Of a DNA stretch of 64,000 bases, positions 26,584 through 35,808 are shown one piece after another (the stretch's first letter is position 1; the number at the start of each line of letters is the position of its first letter). The position numbers and the translations under genes are program-made. This DNA comes from Fimbriimonas ginsengisoli Gsoil 348 (GTDB taxonomy: Bacteria > Armatimonadota > Fimbriimonadia > Fimbriimonadales > Fimbriimonadaceae), in the NCBI RefSeq assembly GCF_000724625.1, contig NZ_CP007139.1:4030001-4094000 (forward strand), written 5' to 3'. The notes under the pieces were generated by a model. The model was not told the DNA's origin. It saw only the letters and a program-made list of their open reading frames with translations, and did not search any database.

Positions 26584-27549
26584 CTAAAAGCCCAAACCTC
26601 TCTCCGCGCGCCAGACCGGATCGAGGAACTTACTCATGTAGTTGCGGACATTGTCCGGGAGAATTACGACGATCCGCTCGCCCCCTTTGCACCGCTTCGC
26701 GATCTCGAGAGCGCCTTGCATGGCCGATCCGCTGCTTCCGCCCACCAGCATCCCTTCCTCTCGGATGAGCCGCAGGGCGAGCTTGAGGGAGACCGGGTCG
26801 TTCGTCTTGATGTACTCGTCGACGAGGGTCTGGTCGAGGATCGCGGGAATGAAGTCGTAGCCGATCCCTTCCACAATGTAGGGACCGCCCGGCTCGCCGC
26901 CGCCGATGATGGAACCTTCCGGGTCGACGCCGATGATTTTAACGTTCGGGGCGGCTTCGCGGAGTCGGCGCGCGACGCCGGTGATGGTGCCGCCGGTGCC
27001 GACGCCGCAAACGAAATAGTCGAACTTGCCACCGGTTTGCTCCAAGATCTCTTCGGCGGTTCCGTAATAGTGAGAGTCCGGATTGGCCGGATTCGTCCAC
27101 TGGTCCAGGATGTGGGCGTTCGGAATCTCTTTACAGAGCCGCTCGGCGACGGCGAAGTTCGAATCAGGACTGTCGTGAGCTGCCCCGGTGGGCGTACGGA
27201 CGATCTCCGCGCCGAGCGCTTCCATCGCGAGCTGTTTTTCGCGGCTCATCTTCTCCGGCAGGGTGATGATGAGTCGGTACCCCTTGATCGCGCAGGCCAT
27301 GGCGAGGCCGATCCCGGTATTGCCGCTGGTCGCCTCGATCAGAGTGTCGCCCGGCTTGAGCCGGCCCTGCCGCTCTGCCTCCTCCACCATTCGGTAGGCG
27401 ACCCGCTCCTTGACCGAGCCCCCCGGATTGAGGAACTCGCACTTGGCGAGGATCTCGACCGGGTACTCCGCGCCGACCTTGTTCAGGCGAACCATCGGTG
27501 TCTGACCGATTGCTTGCAGGATATTGTCGTAGATACCAGGATGGTTCAT
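26584..27549 (-). CDS. Cystathionine beta-synthase-type PLP enzyme (catalytic core only)
   Basis: 321 residues. PLP lysine in NPGGSVKERVAYRM (Lys47), TSGNTGIGLAMA phosphate loop, GVGTGGTITGVARRL, and near the end EGIGYDFIPAILDQ, REEGMLVGGSSGSAM and VVILPDNVRNYMSKFL. The last three blocks are the signature of CBS rather than O-acetylserine sulfhydrylase CysK. No C-terminal CBS-pair regulatory domain is present, as in many bacterial forms. It joins serine (or O-acetylserine) and homocysteine to give cystathionine. Neighbours: Lrp regulator upstream, cysteine dioxygenase downstream. Confidence 0.9.
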   Translation of the reverse strand: MNHPGIYDNILQAIGQTPMVRLNKVGAEYPVEILAKCEFLNPGGSVKERVAYRMVEEAERQGRLKPGDTLIEATSGNTGIGLAMACAIKGYRLIITLPEKMSREKQLAMEALGAEIVRTPTGAAHDSPDSNFAVAERLCKEIPNAHILDQWTNPANPDSHYYGTAEEILEQTGGKFDYFVCGVGTGGTITGVARRLREAAPNVKIIGVDPEGSIIGGGEPGGPYIVEGIGYDFIPAILDQTLVDEYIKTNDPVSLKLALRLIREEGMLVGGSSGSAMQGALEIAKRCKGGERIVVILPDNVRNYMSKFLDPVWRAERGLGF

Positions 27550-27673
27550 GGGCAGGCTTGAGGGGCTCCAAGGCTCTGGAGGCTCGTAGTATTGTGGCCA
27601 ACAAGCCGCAACTTACTAAGCCGAAGAGCCCACGACCGAGCCCTTCGAGACCTGGAGCCCAAAAGCCCTTCCC

Positions 27674-28138
27674 TCAGATCGGAATCTGCGTCGTCATCTT
27701 GTTTGTCGCAAGAACGAAGTTCGTCGTGATTTTGCCGATCCCTTTGATCTTCGAGAGCTTCTCGCGAAGAAACACTTCATACGATCGCATATCGCGGACG
27801 ATGACTTTGACTAGGAAGTCGAAGTCGCCACTAACGTGATAGCACTCCGTGATCTCGGGGATGTCCTGGATGCTTCGGCGGAATCGCTCGATCGGTTGTT
27901 CTTGGTGGAGCGAGAGCTGGATCATCACTAACGCCGTGATTCGCAGCCCAAGCCGCTCGTGGTCCAAAATCGCATGGTAACCACGGATGAGGCCGGCCTT
28001 TTCTAGCGTTCGAACTCGCTGAAGGACCGAAGGTGGGGAGAGGCCGACACGCTTAGCGAGGTCGGCATTGGTGATCCGGCCGTCGTCCTGCAGCGTTGCG
28101 AGGATTTGGACATCGACTTCGTCGAGGTGGGTCTTCAT
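27674..28138 (-). CDS. Lrp/AsnC-family transcriptional regulator
   Basis: 154 residues, family-typical length. N-terminal winged helix with LDEVDVQILATLQDDGRITNADLAKRVGLSPPSVLQRVRTLEKAG, then the RAM ligand-binding/dimer domain with ITALVMIQLS...ECYHVSGDFDFLVKVIVRDM. Such proteins sense amino acids and often control adjacent genes. It lies upstream of, and in the same direction as, the CBS and cysteine dioxygenase genes and divergently from an oligopeptidase gene, so control of one or both is a good guess. Confidence 0.92.
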   Translation of the reverse strand: MKTHLDEVDVQILATLQDDGRITNADLAKRVGLSPPSVLQRVRTLEKAGLIRGYHAILDHERLGLRITALVMIQLSLHQEQPIERFRRSIQDIPEITECYHVSGDFDFLVKVIVRDMRSYEVFLREKLSKIKGIGKITTNFVLATNKMTTQIPI

Positions 28139-28193
28139 TGGGGTTCATGTACAGATTACACAACCGCCAGTCGGTATCGTTCAGACTTGGGCA

Positions 28194-29999
28194 ATGGTCA
28201 CTACCGCGATGCCGCGTTGGGACATGGAGATCGTATTCCCCAGTCTCAATTCGCCCGAGTTCGAAGCTGCTTTTAGCGATGTCGTACGTTCGATCGACGA
28301 CTTAGAAGCTTTGTTCGACAAAGAGAATATCGCGGCAAGGGAAGCCGGCGACGTCGATGCCGAAACCGCGTCGATTTTCGACGAAGTGGTGGGGCGGTTC
28401 AATTCGCTTACCGAGCGGCTTCGAACGGTGAACGCCTACGTCCACGCGTTTGTAACGACCGATTCGCGAAACGAAGAGGCGCTCGCCCGTTCCAGCCAAA
28501 TGGACCCGCAACTGGCCCGGCTACGCAAGCTCTCGAAGCGATACACCGCCTGGGTCGGCTCCCTCGATATCGACGAGCTAAAGGCACTGAGCCAAGTCGC
28601 GCGCGACCATGCCTACGCCATCGAAAAGGCGAAGACCTCCGCTCAGCACATGCTTTCGCCGGCGGAAGAGGCGCTGGTTTCCGATTTGGAGCTAACCGGA
28701 ACCGTAGCTTGGGGGCGGCTGCACGGCAATGTTACGAGCCAGCTCGCGGTACCGATCGACCTGCCCAACCAGCCCGAGCGGCTTCCGATGTCGGTGGTCC
28801 GGTCGCTGGCCTACGACGCCGACCGCGAGACGCGTCGGATCGCCTATGAGGCGGAGCTTGCCGGCTGGCAGACGGTGGAAGTGCCGATGTCGGCCGCGCT
28901 CAACTCCATCAAAGGTGAAATCGGGCTGCTCAGCCGGCGCCGGGGATGGGGCTCCGCGTTGGACGAGGCTTGCGACGCGAGCAATATCGACCGGGCGACT
29001 CTCGAAGCGATGATGGAGGCCGCGGACCGGTCGTTCCCGGTCTTCCGTCGGTACCTCCGCGCCAAGGCCCGGATGTTCGGCACGGAGCAACTTGCCTGGT
29101 ACGACCTGTTCGCGCCGCTCGGGGAAGAGAAGCGGAAGTGGCAGTTCGACGAGGCCGCGAGCTTCGTGGAGGATGCGTTCCGTACCTATTCCGACCGGAT
29201 GGCCGACTTCGCGGCTCGATCGTTCGCGGGGCGTTGGACCGACGCCGAGCCGCGAGCCGGGAAGCGCGACGGGGCGTACTGCATGTCGATCCGCGGCGAC
29301 GAGTCGCGGATCTTGATGAACTTCAAACCGTCGTTCGGGTCGGTGAGCACCCTTGCCCACGAGCTGGGTCACGCCTATCACAACCTTTGCCTCGCCCCTC
29401 GCACCCAGCTCCAGCGCGCCACACCCATGACCCTGGCCGAAACCGCGAGCATCTTCTGCGAAACGATCATCCGAGAGGCGGTGTTGAACGAGGGGAGCCC
29501 GGCCGAACAACTTGCGGTTTTGGATGCATCGCTGCAGGGAACGACGCAGGTGGTGGTCGACATCACCAGCCGGTTCCGATTCGAGAGCGGCGTCTTCCAG
29601 CGTCGCGCGGAGCGGGAGCTTTCCGCCCGCGAGTTCAACGAGCTGATGCTGGACGCCCAGCGATCGACGTATGGGGACGGCCTCGACCCGGCGATCCTGC
29701 ACCCTTACATGTGGATCGTGAAGAGCCACTATTACGGGCGGAGCTACTACAACTTCCCGTATATGTTCGGCTTGCTCTTCGGGCTCGGCCTTTACACCAT
29801 CTACCGCCAAGATCCGGACGCGTTCCGCTCACGGTATGACGAGCTGCTCTCCTCGACCGGTCTCGCCGACGCGGCGACGCTGGCGAATCGATTTGGGATC
29901 GACATCCGTTCGACCGCCTTTTGGCAGGGAAGCCTCCGGCAGATCGAAGCGGATGTCGAGCGGTTCGAGAGGCTTACGCAACCACAGTCCAGAACTTGA
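28194..29999 (+). CDS. M3-family oligoendopeptidase (PepF-like)
   Basis: 601 residues from ATG 28194 (ATG 28209 is also possible). The zinc motif HELGHAYHNL is at about residue 392, followed by the third ligand in ETASIFCETI. The N-terminal helical domain (SIDDLEALFDKENI...) and C-terminal YRQDPDAFRSRYDELLSSTG match M3B oligoendopeptidases. These cytoplasmic enzymes trim peptides of 5-20 residues. No signal peptide. The 3' end overlaps the convergent DUF4139-like gene by 26 nt. Confidence 0.9.
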   Translation: MVTTAMPRWDMEIVFPSLNSPEFEAAFSDVVRSIDDLEALFDKENIAAREAGDVDAETASIFDEVVGRFNSLTERLRTVNAYVHAFVTTDSRNEEALARSSQMDPQLARLRKLSKRYTAWVGSLDIDELKALSQVARDHAYAIEKAKTSAQHMLSPAEEALVSDLELTGTVAWGRLHGNVTSQLAVPIDLPNQPERLPMSVVRSLAYDADRETRRIAYEAELAGWQTVEVPMSAALNSIKGEIGLLSRRRGWGSALDEACDASNIDRATLEAMMEAADRSFPVFRRYLRAKARMFGTEQLAWYDLFAPLGEEKRKWQFDEAASFVEDAFRTYSDRMADFAARSFAGRWTDAEPRAGKRDGAYCMSIRGDESRILMNFKPSFGSVSTLAHELGHAYHNLCLAPRTQLQRATPMTLAETASIFCETIIREAVLNEGSPAEQLAVLDASLQGTTQVVVDITSRFRFESGVFQRRAERELSAREFNELMLDAQRSTYGDGLDPAILHPYMWIVKSHYYGRSYYNFPYMFGLLFGLGLYTIYRQDPDAFRSRYDELLSSTGLADAATLANRFGIDIRSTAFWQGSLRQIEADVERFERLTQPQSRT

Positions 30000-31617
30000 C
30001 GACGATCGACTTTCTCTCGCCGGCCGCCAAGTGAAGATGCCAAGTAAGGTAACTCTCCGGATTGAACGGGTCTAGTTTGGGAATCTTCGTGACGGTGGCG
30101 CCGGCGGCGTCGGCGACGGCGCCGATCACGTCGTAGGTGATCTCCGTTTCGACCGATTCCGGACGGGTATTCGTGACCTCGATCGTCGTCTCGCTCAAGA
30201 CGGAAATCGGATTGTCGCGTTTCGGAATGACGATCGGCTTTCGCTCGAGTTCGCGCACGTTCACTGAGTGCAGGAGATCTTCGGCATTGCCCAAAACGAG
30301 GTCCGCGTCTTGGTCGGGAGCCGTGAAGGGCATTTCCACCTGGGCGAGCGGAATTCCGTTGTTCTGCAAAAAGATAAGCCCGTTGGGCCAACCCGCTTTC
30401 GAGCTGTTATGCAGGCGCAATACATGCTCGAAGTTGGTGGCGGGGCTGACGCTCCATCGGTAGATGGTGGTCAGCGGAACGTCCTGGTCCGACAGGATGC
30501 GCGTTATCCGGCCGCCGGGAGGGAGCGTGACCGTCCCGTATTCGTACGTGTGAAGGTCCTCGACCCTGGCCGCGCTGATCGCGGTGCGGAGGAATTGGGG
30601 AACGTTGGAGTCGTTCTTGACGACAAGCGAGTTGTCGGACGGATCGTAAGAGATGAAGTCCACTCCATTCGGAACGGGCCCTTGTCCGCCGCCTCCGATT
30701 CCTCCACCTCCGAATCCACCGCCTCCGCCGTACTGAGGGGTGAAGACAGGCGCGCTTGCGCTGCGGATCATCCGCTCGGCAAGGTCGTACGGATCGATGG
30801 CGGTCTGCGCCATCGATCCGCTCTGGTTATCTAAGAACGAGCTCAAGGAGCCCGAACCGGCCGACATGTCGAGGCGCGTGCTCGGTTTAAGGTTTGGCAG
30901 GCCGCTGACGAGGCGAACGTGAGTTCCCTTCAACGAAAGCCCCGCAAGCCCTAATTGGGCGGCGCTCTCCAAGTGTCCGGAATCGCCGGCCACGTCCAGG
31001 CGGTAATTTGCCACCCACGCGGCTCCGGTTTCCAGGCTCACAATTCGAATCCGGCTTGGCTGACTCGCCTCAACTCGAAAGCGTAGAGCGACTTTCGGAA
31101 CCTGCCGATCGACTTGCGTGGGCAGTCCGGTCCCATCTATCTCGATGATTTCGTACAGGGTGATTGGGCGGAGATGGCCGTTGGGGAGCCGGACGGTCAC
31201 CGTTCCCTGCGGGTCGATGCTGATCACTTTCCCCTTTATGATTCGATGGTCCGCTAAGACCCGTTCGCCCTTAAGCGTGAACTCGATGGTTCGTCCCACG
31301 GAAGCGGCGAGGATTTGCGGAATCGAAACCAAGTCTCGTTTCCCGGCGGGACTTTGGAGATCGAGCGTCGTCTGGATCTCGCTGAGCTTGGCTCCGTCCG
31401 GCGAGGAGTACCACATCGTTCCGTCCATCGCCTGCGGCACCCGGTTCAACCGGCATTGGTGGAGACCGGCCGGCACCGTCGCCTCTCGTACGACGTACAC
31501 CAGGCCCGGTTTGAAGACGGCGACCTCGGCGACGGTCGGGTTGAGAACGATTTCGGTCGGCTGGGCAGCTTCACGCTGATGCGCGAGAGTGGCGATAAGC
31601 AAGGGGAGTACAAGCAT
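29974..31617 (-). CDS. Secreted DUF4139-like protein
   Basis: 547 residues with a short signal (MLVLPLLIATLAHQREA) and GAGG seven nt upstream of the ATG. N-terminal part resembles DUF4140-type strands (VAVFKPGLVYVVREATVPAGLHQCRL); the middle carries VALRFRVEASQPSRIRIVSLETGAAWVANYRLDV, typical of DUF4139; there is a Gly-rich insert (about residues 298-318). The C-terminal half is beta-rich with EITYDVIGAV. Members are exported proteins of unknown role, usually about 500-600 residues. The family match is by pattern, not by search. Confidence 0.65.
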   Translation of the reverse strand: MLVLPLLIATLAHQREAAQPTEIVLNPTVAEVAVFKPGLVYVVREATVPAGLHQCRLNRVPQAMDGTMWYSSPDGAKLSEIQTTLDLQSPAGKRDLVSIPQILAASVGRTIEFTLKGERVLADHRIIKGKVISIDPQGTVTVRLPNGHLRPITLYEIIEIDGTGLPTQVDRQVPKVALRFRVEASQPSRIRIVSLETGAAWVANYRLDVAGDSGHLESAAQLGLAGLSLKGTHVRLVSGLPNLKPSTRLDMSAGSGSLSSFLDNQSGSMAQTAIDPYDLAERMIRSASAPVFTPQYGGGGGFGGGGIGGGGQGPVPNGVDFISYDPSDNSLVVKNDSNVPQFLRTAISAARVEDLHTYEYGTVTLPPGGRITRILSDQDVPLTTIYRWSVSPATNFEHVLRLHNSSKAGWPNGLIFLQNNGIPLAQVEMPFTAPDQDADLVLGNAEDLLHSVNVRELERKPIVIPKRDNPISVLSETTIEVTNTRPESVETEITYDVIGAVADAAGATVTKIPKLDPFNPESYLTWHLHLAAGERKSIVVKFWTVVA

Positions 31618-31691
31618 GATAAATCCTCATAGGCTCAGACGCCGGGCCTGGCCGAAGGCTTCGCCAAAGGGTTGGGCAGGTACAACGGGGT

Positions 31692-33227
31692 ATGGCGTCG
31701 GTTCGGATTCCGTACGACAGTTTCACCCTGAGCGCGGTTGTCGCCGAGCTTGGGGCGTATGTTGGCGGCAAGGTCCAGGGAATCCGGCAACCGAACGAGA
31801 CGGACATCGCCATCGCGCTTTACTCTCGCGGCGAGGCAATGCTGTTGTTGAGCTGCGATCCGATGTTCGCGCGGGCTCACTTTATTACGAAGCGGCCATC
31901 CACACTGCCAAACCCTCCGGCCTTCGTGGCGGCTCTGAGGTCTCGAATCGAGGGCGGTACCTTGATCGACGTCCGGCAGATACAGGGAGACCGGGTGCTC
32001 GAGCTTCGCTTCGAGACTGAAACCGGCACTTATCTGTTCGTGGCGGAGCTGATGGGGAAGCACTCGAACCTGATCCTGGTGGAGCCTGGCGGGCGGGTAT
32101 TCGCCGCCGCGAAGTGGGTGGGGAAAGGGAAGAGCTTCCGGCTGATTCAGCCTGGCGTCCCCTATCAGTGGCCACCGGTACTCATTGGGGGCGAGGACCT
32201 CAAGCCTTCGCCGTTCTACCGAAAGCTGACGGAAGCCCTGGGTCATCCACCGGAGCTGGGCCGCCCCGTTCTTTCGCCGGGGCATGGCGCATATCCGTCG
32301 AGCGTGGCCGCCCTAAATCTGCCCGAGTTTCCCCGGCAGTCGATCTCGATCGCCTTGGAGCAGCACTACTCCCAGGCGATACCCAGTTACGAAGCGGACC
32401 AACTGCGCACCGGCCTGCTGACCCAGCTTCGCCGAGTCCTTCTCGCGCGGGAAACGGCTCTGTTCGACCTCGACCAGGCGCTGCAGGCGGGCGAGAAAGC
32501 GGGCCGATGGCAGCGCTTCGGGGAGCTCCTTCTTGCCTACCGGCCAGTCATCGTCGAGGGCGCAACCTCAGTGGCGGCTTGGGACTATGACGGGAACGAG
32601 GTTCAAATCCGAGTCGACTCCGAGCTCGATTTCAAGGAAAATGCCAACCGGTATTTCGAGCGAGCCAAGAAGGCGAAGGGAAGCATGGGGATCGTGCGCG
32701 ATCAGATCGGGCGTCTGGATGCGGACCGCGCCGCTCTCGAAGCGCTGATCGTCCGAGTCGAGTCGGCGGTCCGGCTCGACGAAATGCGGGCGCTGCAAGA
32801 GGAAGCTCGCGGGAAGCGCTGGCTGATTCAGCAAACCACTCAGACGACGGTCAAAGAGGACCGGCCGTACGAGGGACACCGGATACGTGAGCTCGTCGGT
32901 CCGGGCGGCTGGACGGTCCTGTACGGCGAGAATGCGGAGGCGAACGACTACCTTACGTTACGGGTGGCGAAGCCGGACGACTGGTGGCTGCACATCCGCG
33001 GCAACACCTCGGCGCACGTTGTGGTCGTCACCCGAAAGCAACCGGACCGGGTTCAGCGCGAAACGCTCGAGTTCGCCGCTAAGGTCGCCGTCCAGCACTC
33101 GCCGAGCAAGCACGGCGGGTATATCCCGGTGGACTACACGCTTCGCAAATATGTCCGCAAACCGCGCGGCGCCGCCAAAGGGAGCGCGCTTTACACGCAC
33201 GAGAAGACGCTGCACATCCAGCCTTAA
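31692..33227 (+). CDS. rqcH: RqcH, NFACT-family ribosome quality-control factor
   Basis: 511 residues (Bacillus RqcH is about 570). The NFACT-N domain begins ASVRIPYDSFTLSAVVAELG and carries the Asp-Arg pair GDRVLELRF (D100-R101) needed in B. subtilis for alanine-tail synthesis; a coiled-coil middle and the NFACT-R (DUF814) domain follow, with DDWWLHIRGNTSAHVVV and the tail IPVDYTLRKYVRKPRGAAKGSALYT. RqcH binds 50S subunits with stalled peptidyl-tRNA and adds C-terminal alanines that mark the chain for degradation. The gene stands alone, divergent from the DUF4139-like gene. Confidence 0.92.
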   Translation: MASVRIPYDSFTLSAVVAELGAYVGGKVQGIRQPNETDIAIALYSRGEAMLLLSCDPMFARAHFITKRPSTLPNPPAFVAALRSRIEGGTLIDVRQIQGDRVLELRFETETGTYLFVAELMGKHSNLILVEPGGRVFAAAKWVGKGKSFRLIQPGVPYQWPPVLIGGEDLKPSPFYRKLTEALGHPPELGRPVLSPGHGAYPSSVAALNLPEFPRQSISIALEQHYSQAIPSYEADQLRTGLLTQLRRVLLARETALFDLDQALQAGEKAGRWQRFGELLLAYRPVIVEGATSVAAWDYDGNEVQIRVDSELDFKENANRYFERAKKAKGSMGIVRDQIGRLDADRAALEALIVRVESAVRLDEMRALQEEARGKRWLIQQTTQTTVKEDRPYEGHRIRELVGPGGWTVLYGENAEANDYLTLRVAKPDDWWLHIRGNTSAHVVVVTRKQPDRVQRETLEFAAKVAVQHSPSKHGGYIPVDYTLRKYVRKPRGAAKGSALYTHEKTLHIQP

Positions 33228-33293
33228 GTTTCATCGATTGTTCACCCGCCGTTCATTCACGGATCTCGACCGGGTTGGCACAATAAACGTGCG

Positions 33294-34646
33294 ATGAACA
33301 GCATCCCGGAGATCAACGACGCTCTCGAAAAACTGCGAACCTACCCGTTCCTCCAAGCCCTTCTCGACCGCCGCTCGCGCCGTTTCGGACGCGGGATGGA
33401 GATGAAAAGCGGGCCGATGGCGTTCAAGAGCCGGCAGTCGGGCGAGCCGCTGACCGAGGAGGAGGAAGCGCTCATGGTCTTTGCCGCGTGCGGGATCACC
33501 GGCTATGCGTTGGGCGACCTCGACTACGGCAAGAACGGTGGTGGAAATATCATGGTGAGCACGGTCGGGCGCACCATCCCGAGCGGAGACGCGATGCATA
33601 CCGTCGCGCTGATGGTGACGAACGACCAAGCGACCTATTTCATCCGACGTCCCCAAGACTTGCCGCCCGACGATATTCCGGCGCTCGTGGAGCTGGCGAA
33701 AAACCACGAGTTCGTCGAGATCTACCGCCGAATGCGGGTGAGGATCAAAGATGGCCGGGTCGCCCCGCCGATGGAGCCACTTTACAATCTCGACGTCAAC
33801 CGGTGGTCTTGCTACGACAAGAACGGGACTTACTTCGTGCCGGTTTGCGAGTACACCCAGCTCCTGATCAATGGCCTGCTCGAGATCTTTGGCCGGAACG
33901 TCGGCGCATTTATCTTGGATGAGCGAGCGACTTTTCGCCCGGCGGGAATCGGCAAGTTCGCGAAGAGCAAGGGGGGACACCTCAACGACAACGCGGCGAT
34001 GGGACGGGTCCAGACGATCGAAGCGCTCGAGGGGCTCGTGTCGGAGGCGGTCACGGTGGAGCAGGGAATGATGCTGCAGAACCTGGCGCTGATGGCTCAG
34101 TCGCTCGGGCTAGGCGGCTTTCCAAACTGGGCGGCCCACCCGTTCGGCTGGCTGGAGGCGGCCGGCTTCCGGCTGACGACCATGCCATCGAGCCAATACT
34201 TAGGGATGAACCCTGCGCTCGCCGCTTTGGCCAAGGCAGCCGGAAAGGTGATGCCGATTCCCCTGGTACAGGGACTGGAGAAGGACGGGGAAGTGCTGAT
34301 GAAGCCGTTCTGCCCACCCTACTACGCATCCATGAGCGAGGCGGTCCAGGCCGCAGTCGACATCAAGTTCGGCCCCGACGGCATGTTTCGTGGACGAGCA
34401 TCAAAGAGCGCCTGGCTCAACTGGATGGGGATTCAGGAGCAGGTCGAGGAGTTCACCCCCGAGCAGGTGGAAGCCACCAAGGCGTACTGCGAGTACGTCT
34501 ACCGCCGCTACGGACGGTTCCCCGCCTACGGCCCGCCCATCAAGACCCTCATCGGCTTCCAATCGAGCCGCCTCGACTTGGAGTTCTACGAGAAGTTCTA
34601 CAAGCCGGAGGCGGTCAGCACTCAACAGGCGAAGCGTGAGGCGTAG
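33294..34646 (+). CDS. Uncharacterised 450-residue protein, possibly nitroreductase-like
   Basis: 450 residues, no signal or membrane segment. The N terminus LQALLDRRSRRFGRGM...EPLTEEEEALMVFAACG and a later NLALMAQSLGLGGFPNW recall the FMN-binding nitroreductase fold (RRSxR start, and 'laaqslGLgs' helix), but the spacing is longer than usual and other FMN contacts are not evident. The rest includes long conserved-looking stretches such as FVPVCEYTQLLINGLLEIFGRN. I cannot assign a reaction. Confidence 0.5.
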   Translation: MNSIPEINDALEKLRTYPFLQALLDRRSRRFGRGMEMKSGPMAFKSRQSGEPLTEEEEALMVFAACGITGYALGDLDYGKNGGGNIMVSTVGRTIPSGDAMHTVALMVTNDQATYFIRRPQDLPPDDIPALVELAKNHEFVEIYRRMRVRIKDGRVAPPMEPLYNLDVNRWSCYDKNGTYFVPVCEYTQLLINGLLEIFGRNVGAFILDERATFRPAGIGKFAKSKGGHLNDNAAMGRVQTIEALEGLVSEAVTVEQGMMLQNLALMAQSLGLGGFPNWAAHPFGWLEAAGFRLTTMPSSQYLGMNPALAALAKAAGKVMPIPLVQGLEKDGEVLMKPFCPPYYASMSEAVQAAVDIKFGPDGMFRGRASKSAWLNWMGIQEQVEEFTPEQVEATKAYCEYVYRRYGRFPAYGPPIKTLIGFQSSRLDLEFYEKFYKPEAVSTQQAKREA

Positions 34647-34659
34647 TTAACGCGAAGCG

Positions 34660-34782
34660 TTGTAGCCGCAGGTTGGCTCGTACCTGCGCGAGACCCTTTC
34701 GTCGTAGCGTCGGCGTCCTCGCCGATGATTCCGGTGCACCTTCGGTACACCGGGCGCAGGTACGAGCCAACCTACGCTACAA
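34660..34782. repeat. Nested repeat: inverted pair enclosing dispersed hairpin copy 2
   Basis: AGGTTGGCTCGTACCTGCGC (34670-34689) recurs as an exact reverse complement at 34754-34773; flanking TTGTAGC/GCTACAA extends the match. Between the arms lies the second copy of the GTAGCGTCGGCG...GGTGCACC-TTC-GGTACACC unit (34704-34756). It sits between a rightward gene and a leftward gene that ends at 34786. Confidence 0.87.
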
Positions 34783-34785
34783 GCC

Positions 34786-35778
34786 CTAGCGCTTTGCCCG
34801 ATACCCTTGCCAGACCCACTCCAAGGCCTGCGGCAGCGTCTGATTAACGACGCGGCCGTCGACGTGGCCCGCTTCCTTGGAAAAGACGAACTGGTAGTGG
34901 TATTCCTTCTTCTTAAGCGCCGCCGCCATCCGCTCGTTCGCCATCGGCCAGTTGTGCAGCGTCTCAGGCGGATCGTTCGGCCGGAGGTCGTGGTCGCCGA
35001 CCTGCATCCAGATGCGGATCGGTTTGCGTGGAGTTTGCGGAATAAGGTGCTCGTGGTATTCCCAGGCGCCGTGGGGAGTGGCCTCTTTGGGAGGCGACAT
35101 CTGGTCTACGTAGGTGCCTGAGTAGGTGAGCACCCGATGGTAAAGGTCCGGGTGATACCACGCCATCGTGAAGGCACACGCTCCGCCGGAGCTGCCGCCC
35201 ATCGTCATCCGTGCGTTCGGGTCCTTGGTGAATGTCACTTTGTAGTCGCGCGAGATTCGCGGCAAGACCTCGGTTTCGACGAACTCGGCGTACTTGCCCG
35301 ACATCGTGTCGTACTCCAGCCCCCGCTCGCTGCCGAAAGAGTCGCCGCCGCCAGAATCGATGAAGATTGCGACCATCGCCGGGAGGCGATGGTCCGCGAT
35401 CATATTGTCGAGGATGGTCGGCATGATCCCGGAGGTCATGCTGTCCTGCGAGATCAGGAATGGCGTCGCGGTCCCCGGCACGTACTGGCTGGGGATGTAC
35501 ACGCTCACGCGCCGATGGTAGGGAACCACCTGCCCCGGCGCGGTCTTGGCAATGCCGGGATACAGCTTGCTGTCGTGAGAGTCCATGACGAATCGCTGAA
35601 CCGTCCCCTTCGGCACCCCATCCCGCGCGGTGAGCTCATCGGCGTCCGTGTACGGAGGCGCGACGAGGTAATCCCCGTCGCCGACACCCGGAAGGTAGGG
35701 CGGCAGCTTAGAAGTATCCATCCGCGGCGTCTGCGCGGTGGCAAGGGTGGCGAGGCAAGTTAGCAGTCCGGCAATCAT
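34786..35778 (-). CDS. Secreted esterase (Fes/esterase D-like alpha/beta hydrolase)
   Basis: 330 residues with a signal peptide MIAGLLTCLATLATAQ. Nucleophile elbow GGSSGGACAFTMAW (Ser in GxSxG), preceded by VYIPSQY and AIFIDSGGGD, with an acid DHDLRPND and terminal His in KEAGHVDG. This pattern fits the PF00756 esterase group (enterochelin esterase, feruloyl esterase, mycolyl transferases). A small-molecule or carbohydrate ester is the likely substrate; no siderophore genes are near. Confidence 0.82.
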   Translation of the reverse strand: MIAGLLTCLATLATAQTPRMDTSKLPPYLPGVGDGDYLVAPPYTDADELTARDGVPKGTVQRFVMDSHDSKLYPGIAKTAPGQVVPYHRRVSVYIPSQYVPGTATPFLISQDSMTSGIMPTILDNMIADHRLPAMVAIFIDSGGGDSFGSERGLEYDTMSGKYAEFVETEVLPRISRDYKVTFTKDPNARMTMGGSSGGACAFTMAWYHPDLYHRVLTYSGTYVDQMSPPKEATPHGAWEYHEHLIPQTPRKPIRIWMQVGDHDLRPNDPPETLHNWPMANERMAAALKKKEYHYQFVFSKEAGHVDGRVVNQTLPQALEWVWQGYRAKR

Positions 35779-35808
35779 CGCGTATCTCTCAACTCGAGCA
35801 CAAGTCTA

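Noticed and set aside
28068-28193. Longer N terminus for the M3 peptidase
   Set aside because: It would overlap the divergent lrp start and has no conserved content; ATG 28194 is preferred.
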